A stretch of DNA of 64,000 nt from CAVSUB01 sp963730995 (GTDB taxonomy: Bacteria > Acidobacteriota > Vicinamibacteria > Vicinamibacterales > 2-12-FULL-66-21): contig CAVSUB010000013.1 of NCBI GenBank assembly GCA_963730995.1, positions 1,674,001 through 1,738,000 of the forward strand, in the 5' to 3' direction. Under the pieces are notes generated by a model. That model had not been told where the DNA came from. It did no database searches and was given only the letters and a program-made list of their open reading frames with translations. Below, in pieces: positions 9,087 to 17,515 of this stretch (the first letter of the stretch is position 1; the number at the start of each line of letters is the position of its first letter). The position numbers and the translations under genes were made by a program.

Positions 9087-11027
9087 GTGGTGGCTTCGTC
9101 GCACGCCGCTTCGCTGGTCAACGTCACCGGCTTCATCGCTGGAACGACGCTGTACGCGATGTTGCTCGTCATGGTGCTTCGGCCTCGAAGCGCCAGCCAG
9201 GATGCACGTGCCGGGGTCGACAGCCTTCTCGTGCTCACCGCCGTGCTGGGGCTCGCCTGGAACGTCGAAGCGCTCATCAGCAACGGCTTGCGCGGTTTCG
9301 GTGTGCCCGCGCTGCCTCGCCTGGCACAGGCGCTGGCCTTCGCGTCGCTGGGTCTCTTGCCGGCGGTCGTGGTCCACTCCGTGCTCAGGACCGGCCTGTC
9401 GCGCCTGACCTCCCCGGCAGCGCTCGCCCAGGTGGTCATCGCCTACGCACTGGGGGGATGTGCGGCGTTGATCCAGATCGGATCCGCGCTGAAGGGGGCC
9501 TCGATCCCCGCGACGGCGGCGTTGCGCCTGCTCACGATCGGATTCAGCGCCCTCATCGTTCCGCTTGCCATCGTCACCCGTCGTCAGCCTGGAGCCCGGC
9601 GCGCGCTCTGGATGACCTCCCTGGCGGTGTTCGCTGTCTCCGCGCTGCATCTCAGTCAGCAGGAGCAACTGCAGCTGTCCTGGCCAGTCGAGCTCATCGG
9701 ACACCACGCGTCCCTTCCTCTCGTCCTGTCGATCCTCTACCAGGAATACCCGTTTGCATTGGCAGATGTATTTCTGAAGCGGGCGTTGAGACTCATCGCG
9801 CTGATGGCGGCCGCCCTTCTCGCCTATGTGACGATGGAATCGTTCGCGCTGCTCAGCGCCACACGCGAGTCCGGCAACGTGCCGGCCCTGGTGTTCCTCG
9901 GCGTGAGTCTCTGTACGGCGCTGGTTTTTCCCGCGCTCACGAGAGCATCCAATTGGTTCGTTGACTCGGTCGTGCTTCGACGAGCGAACTACGACCTCTT
10001 GCGCGTGCGCGTTGCGCGGCAGCTGGCTGACGTGACCTCAGAGTCCGCAGCCGTGGACGTTGTCACGCGGACAATCGGACCGGCGCTGAGCGCGACGGGC
10101 GTCCGGTGGCAGGAGACATCTCCACAGACGGACACCGAGGGCCTGGCGATCGTGGATGTGCCCTCCAGGGGCGTTAGCGCCGACGTCACTGTCCCCACGA
10201 CCGATCGACCGCGCCTTGTAATCCACGTGCGGGACCTTCGCGGGGGACGGCGGCTGCTCTCGGATGACGTCGCCATGCTGGAATCAATCGCGCAGCTGCT
10301 CGGGCGCCGTATTGACGCGATTCGCATCGAGCGTGAACGACAGGAACAGAGTGTGAGGGAGGAGGAGATCCGCCGCCTGGCGTCAGAGGCAGAGCTCCGG
10401 GCGCTCCGCGCGCAAATTAACCCACATTTTCTCTTCAACGCGCTGACGACGATCGGGTATCTCATCGACGCGGCACCTGATCGCGCCCTTGCGACGCTGC
10501 TCCGTCTGACACAGCTGCTGCGCCGGGTCCTTCGATCGGACGGGCCGATGTCCACACTCGGGGCGGAGGTTTCCCTCATCAGGGCCTATCTCGACATCGA
10601 GCGCGCGCGATTCGAAGAGCGGCTCTCGGTCGACATCGACGTACCGTTCGCGCTGCATCCGGCCCTTATTCCCCCGCTGCTGATCGAGCCACTGGTCGAG
10701 AATGCGATCAAACACGGCATCGCGCCCTTCCAGCGTCCCGGGCGTCTGGTGCTGCGCGCCCGCCGGGATCCACCTGCGGGACCTTCGAGCTCGCTCATCA
10801 TCACCGTGCAGGACAGTGGCCCCGGCCTGGATATCGAGAATGCCACGCATGGCAGCCTCGGGCTTGGTCTGCGCAACATCGAAGAACGCCTCGAGCACGT
10901 CTACGGGGACGCCGGCACGCTTCGCTTGACGTCTGCTGGAACGGGGACGACGGCGGAGCTGCGGCTGCCCTATGTTCCAGCCTCTTCGCAGCGCGTCGCC
11001 ACTGATGCAAGGGCGACCCTCACATGA
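9087..11027 (+). CDS. LytS/YehU-type sensor histidine kinase
   Basis: The protein has 646 residues from tandem GTG codons. Residues 1-250 hold about seven membrane helices, a 7TM-like sensor. A GAF-like soluble region follows (about 290-410), then a short coiled coil. The His_kinase domain has the phospho-acceptor in INPHFLFNAL near residue 448, and the ATP lid has LVENAIKHGI and GLGLRNIEERL. Kinases of this family pair with LytTR response regulators. Here the partner starts at 11024, overlapping the stop codon as ATGA, so the two are translationally coupled. The signal sensed is unknown. Confidence 0.9.
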   Translation: MVASSHAASLVNVTGFIAGTTLYAMLLVMVLRPRSASQDARAGVDSLLVLTAVLGLAWNVEALISNGLRGFGVPALPRLAQALAFASLGLLPAVVVHSVLRTGLSRLTSPAALAQVVIAYALGGCAALIQIGSALKGASIPATAALRLLTIGFSALIVPLAIVTRRQPGARRALWMTSLAVFAVSALHLSQQEQLQLSWPVELIGHHASLPLVLSILYQEYPFALADVFLKRALRLIALMAAALLAYVTMESFALLSATRESGNVPALVFLGVSLCTALVFPALTRASNWFVDSVVLRRANYDLLRVRVARQLADVTSESAAVDVVTRTIGPALSATGVRWQETSPQTDTEGLAIVDVPSRGVSADVTVPTTDRPRLVIHVRDLRGGRRLLSDDVAMLESIAQLLGRRIDAIRIERERQEQSVREEEIRRLASEAELRALRAQINPHFLFNALTTIGYLIDAAPDRALATLLRLTQLLRRVLRSDGPMSTLGAEVSLIRAYLDIERARFEERLSVDIDVPFALHPALIPPLLIEPLVENAIKHGIAPFQRPGRLVLRARRDPPAGPSSSLIITVQDSGPGLDIENATHGSLGLGLRNIEERLEHVYGDAGTLRLTSAGTGTTAELRLPYVPASSQRVATDARATLT

Positions 11028-11807
11028 CAGAGCGCATGCGCGTGATCGTCGCGGATGACGAGCGGCCCGCCAGAGCCTACCTGACGTCGCTGCTGCGAAG
11101 GCGCCCAGACATCGACATCGTGGGTGAAGCGGAGACCGGCGTCGAGGCGGTAGGACTGATCGAACGCGAACGACCCGGACCTGGCGCTTCTCGATCTGCA
11201 GATGCCGGAATTGGACGGCCTCGGCGTCGTTCGGGTGCTGAAACGCAAAGTGATGCCTCTCATCGTGTTCGTCACAGCCTACGAGGAACACGCCCTGGGC
11301 GCATTCGAGTTGAACGCCGTCGACTATCTACTCAAGCCCGCGAGTCCCGCTCGTCTCGCAGAGGCTCTGTCTCGCGCGTACGACAGACTCGAACGCGCGG
11401 ACTTGCGTGCGTCGGAAGCCGACCGGGTCAGGTCGGCGGTGAACGCGTACGAAGCCGAGGCTCGCCTTCCATGGCTCGAACGCATCCCCGTACGGCGCGG
11501 GGACCTCGTGACGCTGCTCCCGGTGAAGCAGATCGCGTCGATTGTTGCGGAGCGTGAGCTGCTCCACATCACGACGGTCCGCAACGAGAAGCACACGATC
11601 ACCTACCGGCTGAAAGACCTCGAGGCGCGGTTGCCACCGTCGAAGTTCGTGCGCCTCGGCCGGGGAACCGTGGTCGCGATAGAGATGATCACGAGCGTGC
11701 AGTTGATGCCAGGCAGCGGCTATCTCGTCTCGATGAGCAATGGCGATGAATTGCAGGTCAGTCGAATCCAGTCCCGCGTCGTCCGCGAGCGACTGCTCAA
11801 GCTGTGA
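11024..11807 (+). pseudogene. LytTR-family response regulator, interrupted by one frameshift
   Basis: The N-terminal frame from ATG 11024 encodes the start of a receiver domain (VIVADDERPARAYL, acidic pocket). The rest, in another frame, reads DPDLALLDLQMPELDG, with the phospho-accepting Asp. It continues through VTAYEEHALGAF and LLKPASP (conserved Thr and Lys) to a complete LytTR DNA-binding domain ending RERLLKL. The shift falls near 11173-11178 and acts as one extra base. Without it the product would be about 260 residues, normal for the family. The gene overlaps the kinase by 4 bp, so it is the cognate regulator. It may be a true mutation or a sequence error. Confidence 0.85.
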
Positions 11808-11948
11808 GGGGTCCTCCGGGCGCGAAGTTGTCCCGAGCACCTGCACCACGAGCACACGCGGTGTTCCCGATTGCACAGCGTCCCCCGGCCGTTTCGGTCA
11901 TACTGGGGTCGCCGACTGGAGTGCCGGATTCCGCCCTGAAGGAGAACC

Positions 11949-12050
11949 ATGAAGGCCGTCGTGACGCTGATCGGCACCGTCATGAGCGCCCAGGGCCGGA
12001 AGAAGCCGACCAGCCTCTCGAAGCACACAGAAGGCGTCCACGCGTCGTGA
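11949..12050 (+). CDS. Possible 33-residue small protein
   Basis: The ATG at 11949 follows a good AAGGAGAACC ribosome-binding site. The product is basic and serine-rich at the C-terminus, with a short hydrophobic N-terminus (MKAVVTLIGTVMSAQG). It matches nothing I know. It lies between the response regulator and the exported protein at 12082 on the same strand and could be a leader peptide. Support is the ribosome-binding site only. Confidence 0.35.
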   Translation: MKAVVTLIGTVMSAQGRKKPTSLSKHTEGVHAS

Positions 12051-12081
12051 GTCGCCTGAGGATCGGCCTGAAGAAGGGGTG

Positions 12082-12976
12082 ATGGTGGTCGTCTTGTCGT
12101 CATGGGTTGTGGCGCTCGTCATCGTCGCGGGATTGTCTGGCGTCACTGCGCAGCAGGCCACGAACGAGCGGGCCCCGACGGTCCGGAACCAGGTCTTGCT
12201 GCCCATCGGGGCGCCTACGTTCGGTGACGCGCAAAACCACTTCTACAACGCCCGATACCAGGCCGCGGCCGCGTTGACGCTCGCCCTGCGGGACTCGCAG
12301 CCTCAAGATCTGGCCAACGATGAGCTGCGCACGTCTGCTCTGCTCTTTCAGCTCAAGGGGCTGCTCGAGCAGCCGGCCGACAAGAACGCGAACGGGAAGG
12401 AAGCGGACAAGAGAGAAGCGCTTCGAATGTGCGTGCCCTGTCCGCCCCTCATCGCCGCCTTCATGGCCGACGTGGAGCACGGCAAGGCGCTCGCGCGAGG
12501 ACGGCTTGCCGCTAACCCCGGTGACGACGAGGCGCTGTTCTTTCTCGGCAAGCTCGACCTGAACTATGTCTGGCTCCAGCTCGGGCCGCTCGGCCGGAAG
12601 ACGGGCTGGGACGAGTACCTGGGAAGCCCGGAGATCGCTCGACCTCGTCGTCAAGCGTCAGCCCCAACACGTCCGCGCGCTCGTGGCGCGCGCCTGGATC
12701 GATTACATCGTGGACACCAGGATGCCGTGGGGCACGCGGTGGGTCCTGGGCGGGGGCAGCAGGAAGCGGGCACTTGCGACCGTGCGCGCGGCCGTGAACA
12801 TCCCCTCGGATTTCTTCACGCATGCCGAAGCGACGTTCGCACTGTGGGATATGCAGGTACGGGAACGCGACCTGCGGGGAGCAGCGGAAGCCGGGCGCGC
12901 ACTTGCGGACAACTTCCCCGACAACCGCGAGGTCGCCGCCTTCCTGGAGACCCGCGAAGTGCGCGCAGGGCGGTGA
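12082..12976 (+). pseudogene. Exported TPR-like repeat protein, one frameshift
   Basis: The N-terminal frame gives a signal peptide (SSWVVALVIVAGLSGVTAQ) and helical repeats up to GWDEYL. The coding continues one base on as EARRSLDLVVKRQPQHVRAL to ALADNFPDNREVAAFLETRE. The junction is at the GGG of 12621-12623, where one extra G explains it. Restored, the protein is about 297 residues of alpha-helical repeats like tetratricopeptide proteins, probably periplasmic. A CVPC motif lies near residue 115. GTG (12079) and ATG (12082) are alternative starts behind GAAGAAGGGG. The role is unknown. Confidence 0.7.
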
Positions 12977-12986
12977 CCTAACCTTC

Positions 12987-14972
12987 CTACCTGGCCGCAT
13001 GCTCCGGCAGACGCGCCGGGGTATCGCACAGGCCGGTCACGTCACGGATTTCCTGCGCGTTCAACGATTCGGCTTTCAGCAGGGCGTGCGCAAGGGCGTC
13101 CAACGTGTCGCGGTGCGCGGCCAGCGCTCGATCGGCCTCGCGGTGGCTCTCCTCGACGATGCGCCGGACCTCGGCATCGATCAGCTCAGAGGTGGCCTCG
13201 CTGTATGGCTGGTGCTGGAACGCCGGCGGCAGACCCTCGTCCTGCGGCGCGACGAAGCTGATCGGCCCGAGCGCATCGCTCATCCCCCAGCGCAGGACCA
13301 TGTGGCGCGCGATTTCGGTGACCTGCTGAAGATCGTTTTCGGCGCCGGTCGTGCCGACGCCATACACGAGCTTTTCGGCCGCGCGGCCTCCGAGTGCACA
13401 GGTGATGCGCGCCCGCAGGTAGTCCTCGGCATAGCTGGTTCGATCGTCGACGGGGAGCTGATACGTCGCTCCGAGCGCCATGCCGCGCGGCACGATGGAC
13501 ACGCGGTGCACGGGATCACTGCCTGGCGTCAGCAGCGCGAGCAGCGCGTGCCCTGCCTCGTGATAGGCGGTGCGCTCCCGATCCGCCGCGTTGAGCAGGA
13601 TGTTACGCGCAGGGCCGAGAGTGATCTTCTGCAGCGCGTCGGCAAAATCTTCAGCATGGACGGCATCCTCATCCTTGCGCGCCGCGAGGAGCGCCGCTTC
13701 GTTGACGACGTTGCGCAGCTCGGCGCCGACCAGGCCCGGCGTTTCGGCGGCGATGCGCTCCAGGGAGACGTCGGGCGCCAAGGGCACATTCTTGGTGTGC
13801 ACCTTGAGAATCGCGGCCCGGCCCGCCCGGTCGGGCCGCTGGACCACGACGCGGCGGTCGAAGCGGCCCGGCCGCAACAAGGCCTGGTCGAGGACGTCAG
13901 CGCGGTTGGTCGCGGCCAGGACGATGACGCCCTCGCGGGAGTCGAAACCGTCCATCTCCGTCAGGATCTGGTTCAACGTCTGCTCGCGCTCGTCGTGTCC
14001 GCCGAGCTGCGCGCCGCTCCCGCGCGTGCGGCCGATGGCGTCCAGTTCATCGATGAAGATGATCGCAGGCGCCGCCTCCCGCGCCTGCTTGAACAGGTCC
14101 CGCACGCGCGCGGCCCCGACGCCCACGATCATCTCGATGAACTCGGAGGCGCTGAGACTGAAAAAGGGCACGCCCGCCTGCCCTGCAATCGCCCGCGCCA
14201 GCAACGTCTTGCCCGTTCCGGGCGCACCGATTAACAGGACGCCTTTCGGGACCCTACCGCCGAGGCGTTGGTACTTCTCCGGGTTCTTGAGGAAGTCGAC
14301 GATCTCGATCAGTTCGTTCTCCGCGTCGTCAATCCCCGCGACATCGTCGAACGTGACCGTCGGCTGCAATTCGCTGTACCGCTTGGCGCGGCTCCGGCCG
14401 AGGCTGAAGAGGCCGCCCCCGGCTCGCGCCGCGGCACGGCCGCTGATCCACACAAAGGCGGCGATCAGCAACAGCGTCGGGCCGAAGCTGGCCAGCAGCT
14501 TCAGCCAGGATGACGCGCTCTCGTCGACGGCCGTGACCGCCACCCCCTGGTCTGCCAGCCGTCGCTCGAGGTCCTGGTCGGCGAAGATCGGACGCTGCGT
14601 TTTGAATTCCGTCGAGGTGCGAGCGTCGGGTTGATCCGGTGAGTGTGCCTGACCGGCCGGCGTTCCAGCCTTCGGTGGCGGATACGTGACCTTCGTCTTG
14701 AAGCGGCCATGGATCGCATCGCCCACGCTCGTCACATCCTCGACATTGCCCGCGTCGATCTGCGCTTTGAAAAAGGTATAGGGGACGGTGATGGAAGAGG
14801 CTTCCCGGAAGAACACCCTCGTTCCCACGTAGTTAACGATCATCAGCACGAGGAAGACGAGCCACCAAGGCTGCGGTGGCCACCGACGGGGATTGGCAGG
14901 GAGATGTGGCGAGGGGCCAGGCTTGTGGCCGCTCGATGCGGCCGGCGCAATGTTGGTCGGAGTGTTCGCCAT
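12987..14972 (-). CDS. ftsH: ATP-dependent zinc metalloprotease FtsH
   Basis: The protein has 661 residues. It has two membrane helices (about 35-55 and 160-180) around a periplasmic segment, then the AAA+ module. That carries Walker A GAPGTGKT, Walker B IIFIDELDAIG and the second region of homology ATNRADVLDQALLRPGRFDRR. The protease domain has the zinc motif HEAGH. FtsH degrades misfolded membrane proteins and some regulators at the inner membrane. The C-terminus (LPEHAAR) is short compared with E. coli FtsH. It is the last gene of a same-strand run with the coiled-coil protein (60 bp upstream) and a Crp/Fnr regulator, which suggests stress control of this copy. Confidence 0.96.
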   Translation of the reverse strand: MANTPTNIAPAASSGHKPGPSPHLPANPRRWPPQPWWLVFLVLMIVNYVGTRVFFREASSITVPYTFFKAQIDAGNVEDVTSVGDAIHGRFKTKVTYPPPKAGTPAGQAHSPDQPDARTSTEFKTQRPIFADQDLERRLADQGVAVTAVDESASSWLKLLASFGPTLLLIAAFVWISGRAAARAGGGLFSLGRSRAKRYSELQPTVTFDDVAGIDDAENELIEIVDFLKNPEKYQRLGGRVPKGVLLIGAPGTGKTLLARAIAGQAGVPFFSLSASEFIEMIVGVGAARVRDLFKQAREAAPAIIFIDELDAIGRTRGSGAQLGGHDEREQTLNQILTEMDGFDSREGVIVLAATNRADVLDQALLRPGRFDRRVVVQRPDRAGRAAILKVHTKNVPLAPDVSLERIAAETPGLVGAELRNVVNEAALLAARKDEDAVHAEDFADALQKITLGPARNILLNAADRERTAYHEAGHALLALLTPGSDPVHRVSIVPRGMALGATYQLPVDDRTSYAEDYLRARITCALGGRAAEKLVYGVGTTGAENDLQQVTEIARHMVLRWGMSDALGPISFVAPQDEGLPPAFQHQPYSEATSELIDAEVRRIVEESHREADRALAAHRDTLDALAHALLKAESLNAQEIRDVTGLCDTPARLPEHAAR

Positions 14973-15010
14973 GCGTCATGTGCTCACGTCGTGCCGATCG
15001 CGCATGACGC
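14973..15010. repeat. Inverted repeat in the ftsH leader
   Basis: GCGTCATG (14973-14980) and CATGACGC (15003-15010) are exact inverted copies 22 bp apart, immediately upstream of the ftsH start codon. A leader hairpin here could modulate translation; function unproven. Confidence 0.4.
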
Positions 15011-15032
15011 GCCTCGGCGGCGCGACTGCGGC

Positions 15033-15473
15033 CTAGTTGGAGTCCGGATCCTTCAGATCCTTCAGATCGCGATAGATGCGGCGCATTTGCTCGACGAACT
15101 TCATTTGTTCGAGGTTCGCGCTGAGGGCTTCGGCCGTGACGCGTACGGCATCGATGGTCGCATGCCGAGCCCCCTCCGCTGCCGAGCGCGCATCCTCGGC
15201 GGCCAGACGCGCCCCCTCCGCAGCATCACGAAACGCTTCGCGCTCCTGCCGGACCTGTTCGACTGCTTCACGATGCTCCTCCTGGAGCGCCCGTGACGCC
15301 TCGGCGAGCCGCCGGAGATGTTCGGCGGCGGAGCGAGCGGATTCATCCTCCAGCCGTCGTACCTCCGAGAGGCGGCGGCCTTGTTCGCCAACCTGGCGGT
15401 CGTCCTCGGTCTTTTCGCGTGCCCGCTCGGCGTCGAGCCACGGCTGCTCGCGTCCGGGTGTGTGATTCGTCAT
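15033..15473 (-). CDS. Coiled-coil protein upstream of ftsH
   Basis: The protein has 146 residues. The ATG at 15473 is chosen because AGGAG precedes it by six bases; the open frame runs on to 15689 without ribosome-binding site or sensible protein. Almost the whole chain is a charged Ala/Arg/Glu-rich coiled coil (AERAREKTEDDRQVGEQG, RLAAEDARSAAEGARHA). The C-terminus is basic and acidic (LKDLKDPDSN). No signal peptide or membrane helix is seen. It sits between a Crp/Fnr gene and ftsH on the same strand. No known family is recognised; a scaffold role is only a guess. Confidence 0.75.
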   Translation of the reverse strand: MTNHTPGREQPWLDAERAREKTEDDRQVGEQGRRLSEVRRLEDESARSAAEHLRRLAEASRALQEEHREAVEQVRQEREAFRDAAEGARLAAEDARSAAEGARHATIDAVRVTAEALSANLEQMKFVEQMRRIYRDLKDLKDPDSN

Positions 15474-15476
15474 GAA

Positions 15477-15512
15477 GACTCCTGACCGCGTCGTGCCGAT
15501 CATTTGAGCGAG
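15477..15512 (-). pseudogene. Relic of a Crp helix-turn-helix
   Basis: The 12 codons before the coiled-coil gene, in its frame, read LAQMIGTTRSGV. The recognition helix of the Crp protein at 28382 reads LAEMIGTTRSRV, so 10 of 12 positions match. This is too close for chance and looks like the remains of a third crp copy whose other parts are gone. There is no intact gene around it. Confidence 0.45.
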
Positions 15513-15669
15513 TCGTGTCCTGCGAAAAATGGGGCAACACGCGCTGCGGCGTATCGCCCCGGCCGCACCGCCCGTGTCGGACCGGGTGACCGGCAAGGGC
15601 GCACTGAGGCGCCGTGTCCACCCATCACCGATCGCTCTCGTCGGAGAGTCGATCGGCCCACAGGGCGCC

Positions 15670-16332
15670 TCAGTCGAGGAGGACGACACTCAGCAGCGAG
15701 CTGTTAATCGCGATTCCGGCTTCCAGATCACCGTCGTATTCGATGAAACCCAGTTTCTTGAACTTGTTCATGAAGAAGTTCACGCGCGAGCGAGTCGTGC
15801 CGACCATCTCTGAGAGCGTCTCCTGGGAGATCTTGGGGACGATCTGCCGTGGCTTGTCCCGCCGGCCGTATCGCGCAAGGAGCAGCAGGGTCCGCGCAAG
15901 GCGCTTCTCGCTGGAGTTGAACAGCTGGTCGATGAGATCCTGCTCAATGCGGACGTTTCGAGACAGCATGTGCGCGATGAAGCGATCGGCCAGGGCGTGC
16001 TCCTTGTGCAGCACGTTCACCATCTGCTTCTTCGCAACCACCAGCACGCTCGTCGCAGCGATGGCGGTCGCGCTGCCGATCCGCACCGGCTGGCCGGCGA
16101 GGCACCCCTCACCGAAGAAATCGCCGGGCCCCAGCATAGCCACGACAGCCTCCCTGCCGGCCTTCGAGAGCACCGACAGCTTGACACCGCCACGCTGGAT
16201 GTACATCACGCTATCGCCTGGATCCCCCTGGGAGAAGATGATTTCGGATGGCGCGAAAACCACGATCTTCTTTGAAAGGCCGGCGGAGTCGAGAAACGCT
16301 TGAGCGTTAAAGGGATGCCGAGTCCTCGCCAT
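15670..16332 (-). CDS. Crp/Fnr-family transcription regulator (copy 1)
   Basis: The protein has 220 residues. Residues about 15-125 form the cyclic-nucleotide-binding-like beta-roll (GREAVVAMLGPGDFFGEG). A long dimer helix follows (RIEQDLIDQLFNSSEKRLAR), then a winged helix with recognition helix GTTRSRVNFFMNKFKKLGFI. The E. coli CRP recognition residues RE-x3-R read RS-x3-F here, and an RSA-type cAMP-phosphate pair is not evident, so it may not bind cAMP. It is about two-thirds identical to the regulator at 28382. A TGTGC-N6-GCACA-like site lies 34 bp upstream, suggesting autoregulation. It heads the run crp, coiled-coil, ftsH. Confidence 0.93.
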   Translation of the reverse strand: MARTRHPFNAQAFLDSAGLSKKIVVFAPSEIIFSQGDPGDSVMYIQRGGVKLSVLSKAGREAVVAMLGPGDFFGEGCLAGQPVRIGSATAIAATSVLVVAKKQMVNVLHKEHALADRFIAHMLSRNVRIEQDLIDQLFNSSEKRLARTLLLLARYGRRDKPRQIVPKISQETLSEMVGTTRSRVNFFMNKFKKLGFIEYDGDLEAGIAINSSLLSVVLLD

Positions 16333-16465
16333 AGTTCGAGGCTACCCGATCGGCGAGGTCCTGAGTGTTCAGAACGGCACACAGGCGGCCGGCCTCTTCG
16401 AAGTGCCGAAGAAGACGGCCGCCGATGTAGCCCGTGACGCCGGTTAGGAGGGCGGTGTCGTTCAT
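16307..16465 (-). pseudogene. N-terminal remnant of an NAD(P)-binding SDR/epimerase gene
   Basis: From the ATG at 16465 the frame reads MNDTALLTGVTGYIGGRLLR, a textbook first strand and GxxGxxG loop of an extended SDR protein. It ends after 52 codons at 16307. A full protein would be 300 to 500 residues. The downstream part (CAVLNTQDLADRVA) no longer fits the fold cleanly. The 3' end overlaps the start of the crp gene by 26 bp, and the crp operator at 16366-16381 lies inside it, so the remnant now serves as crp leader DNA. Confidence 0.7.
16366..16381 (+). promoter_or_regulatory. Crp-variant operator, site 1 (upstream of crp copy 1)
   Basis: TGTTC-AGAACG-GCACA, one mismatch to TGTGC-N6-GCACA. 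It is 34 bp upstream of the crp start at 16332. Confidence 0.6.
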
Positions 16466-16682
16466 GAGCACGACCTACCCCTTTTCAAGGGACCCGCCTG
16501 CAGCCTGTCGTACCTGTCAGCGACGCGAAGCTTTACTCGACACGGGTGTCCGCGACAGCTTGTTGCGCGCGGGTACCGCTACCGCTTCGTCTTCATCCGC
16601 CTCTTCCGGATGCGCTCCATCCGCGGCCTCCCGATTGATGCCGGCCTTCGCGAGGGACGACAGCTTCTCGAGCTACGAGGGA

Positions 16683-16901
16683 TCACACACGCCAGACAGT
16701 GTCGACCGCAGTGCCTTCGACGTGCCTCGCGTCGGTGTCACACACCCAACCGGGCGTCTCGCCGTTCGATGCGAAACTCGATCTCGGGTCGTCGCCGTCG
16801 TAGACCTCAAGTCCCGCTCGTCGCGCAGACTTGCTGAACCGCATCGTTCCGTCGCAGCCCGAATAAGAACAGGGCTTACGGTTGCCCCTTGCAAATGACA
16901 T
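16683..16901 (-). CDS. Small zinc-ribbon-like protein
   Basis: The protein has 72 residues from ATG 16901. A CSYSGCDGTM motif near the N-terminus and WVCDTDARH near the C-terminus give three cysteines and a histidine suited to bind one zinc. Short proteins with this Cys-x4-Cys-DG-x-M-x-FS layout occur widely in soil bacteria with no known role. A GAAGG-type ribosome-binding site precedes the start. Operator site 2 lies 102 bp upstream. The opposite strand is also open over much of this stretch, but its product is low-complexity. Confidence 0.65.
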   Translation of the reverse strand: MSFARGNRKPCSYSGCDGTMRFSKSARRAGLEVYDGDDPRSSFASNGETPGWVCDTDARHVEGTAVDTVWRV

Positions 16902-17002
16902 CTTCGGCGTCCTTCGGCGAGCCCGCGTGTATCAGCACCCGTCATGGGTGGTCAGATCGCGATCCCGTGGCCGGAGCGTACTGCGATTGATGACTCCTGG
17001 AA

Positions 17003-17018
17003 TGTGCACAATCGAACA
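17003..17018 (+). promoter_or_regulatory. Crp-variant operator, site 2
   Basis: TGTGC-ACAATC-GAACA, one mismatch. It lies between the zinc-ribbon gene (minus) and the CxxC gene (plus). Confidence 0.6.
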
Positions 17019-17086
17019 GCTGCTCGTGAACGATTCCGGCAGACGAATTGTTCAGCCTTTGATGGCGGTGAGGTCGCCGCGGGCCG

Positions 17087-17102
17087 TGTGCTCGGTTGAA
17101 CA
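17087..17102 (+). promoter_or_regulatory. Crp-variant operator, site 3
   Basis: TGTGC-TCGGTT-GAACA followed by GAC, matching the extended consensus. It points toward the gene at 17258. Confidence 0.62.
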
Positions 17103-17257
17103 GACCTGCCGGATCAGACTCGCTATTCTCGTGGCAAGTTGCCCCTTACCTGGGCCGTCGCGAAACCATTGCGCTGCTGACGGCGCTTGTCATCGCAGAG
17201 CTCCGGACGAGACGTCTGTCTCCTCATGAACATCGTCCGTTAGCGCGGTCGCGGAGA

Positions 17258-17491
17258 ATGAGAACAGTGGACTCCATCATGGACACGCTCACCATCTCGG
17301 TCAAACACGTCGCCTCGCTGGACAGCCGGCTGTGCAGAGTATGCGCCGCGGCCTTCATTCCAGCCGAAGACACTGGCTCACGGGTCTTGTCGATGGCTGG
17401 TCTGCAGCAGGAAGGATTCGCGGGCCTCCTCTGCGGAGGGTGCTATTCGAAATGGTCGCATGGAACGACAGTCGCACTGCGGCGCGGATGA
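17258..17491 (+). CDS. Small protein with two CxxC motifs
   Basis: The protein has 77 residues from ATG 17258; ATG 17279 is an alternative, and neither has a strong ribosome-binding site. CRVC and CGGC lie about 40 residues apart, giving a likely zinc ribbon (knuckles LCRVCAAAF and LLCGGCYSKW). The frame is open upstream to 17096, but that part overlaps operator site 3. No known family recognised. Cytosolic; role unknown. Confidence 0.55.
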   Translation: MRTVDSIMDTLTISVKHVASLDSRLCRVCAAAFIPAEDTGSRVLSMAGLQQEGFAGLLCGGCYSKWSHGTTVALRRG

Positions 17492-17515
17492 CTCGGCGAC
17501 CCGGCGGCTCCTGGC

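Larger units (their letters stand above)
16902..17257. other. Divergent regulatory spacer with operator sites 2 and 3
   Basis: About 356 bases between two small genes with opposite orientation. It contains two Crp-variant operators 84 bp apart (start to start), an exact eight helical turns at 10.5 bp, and no convincing gene. Confidence 0.5.

Noticed and set aside
16434..16898. A 154-codon plus-strand frame opposite the zinc-ribbon gene
   Set aside because: Ser/Arg-rich low-complexity product; the minus strand has a clear Cys pattern.
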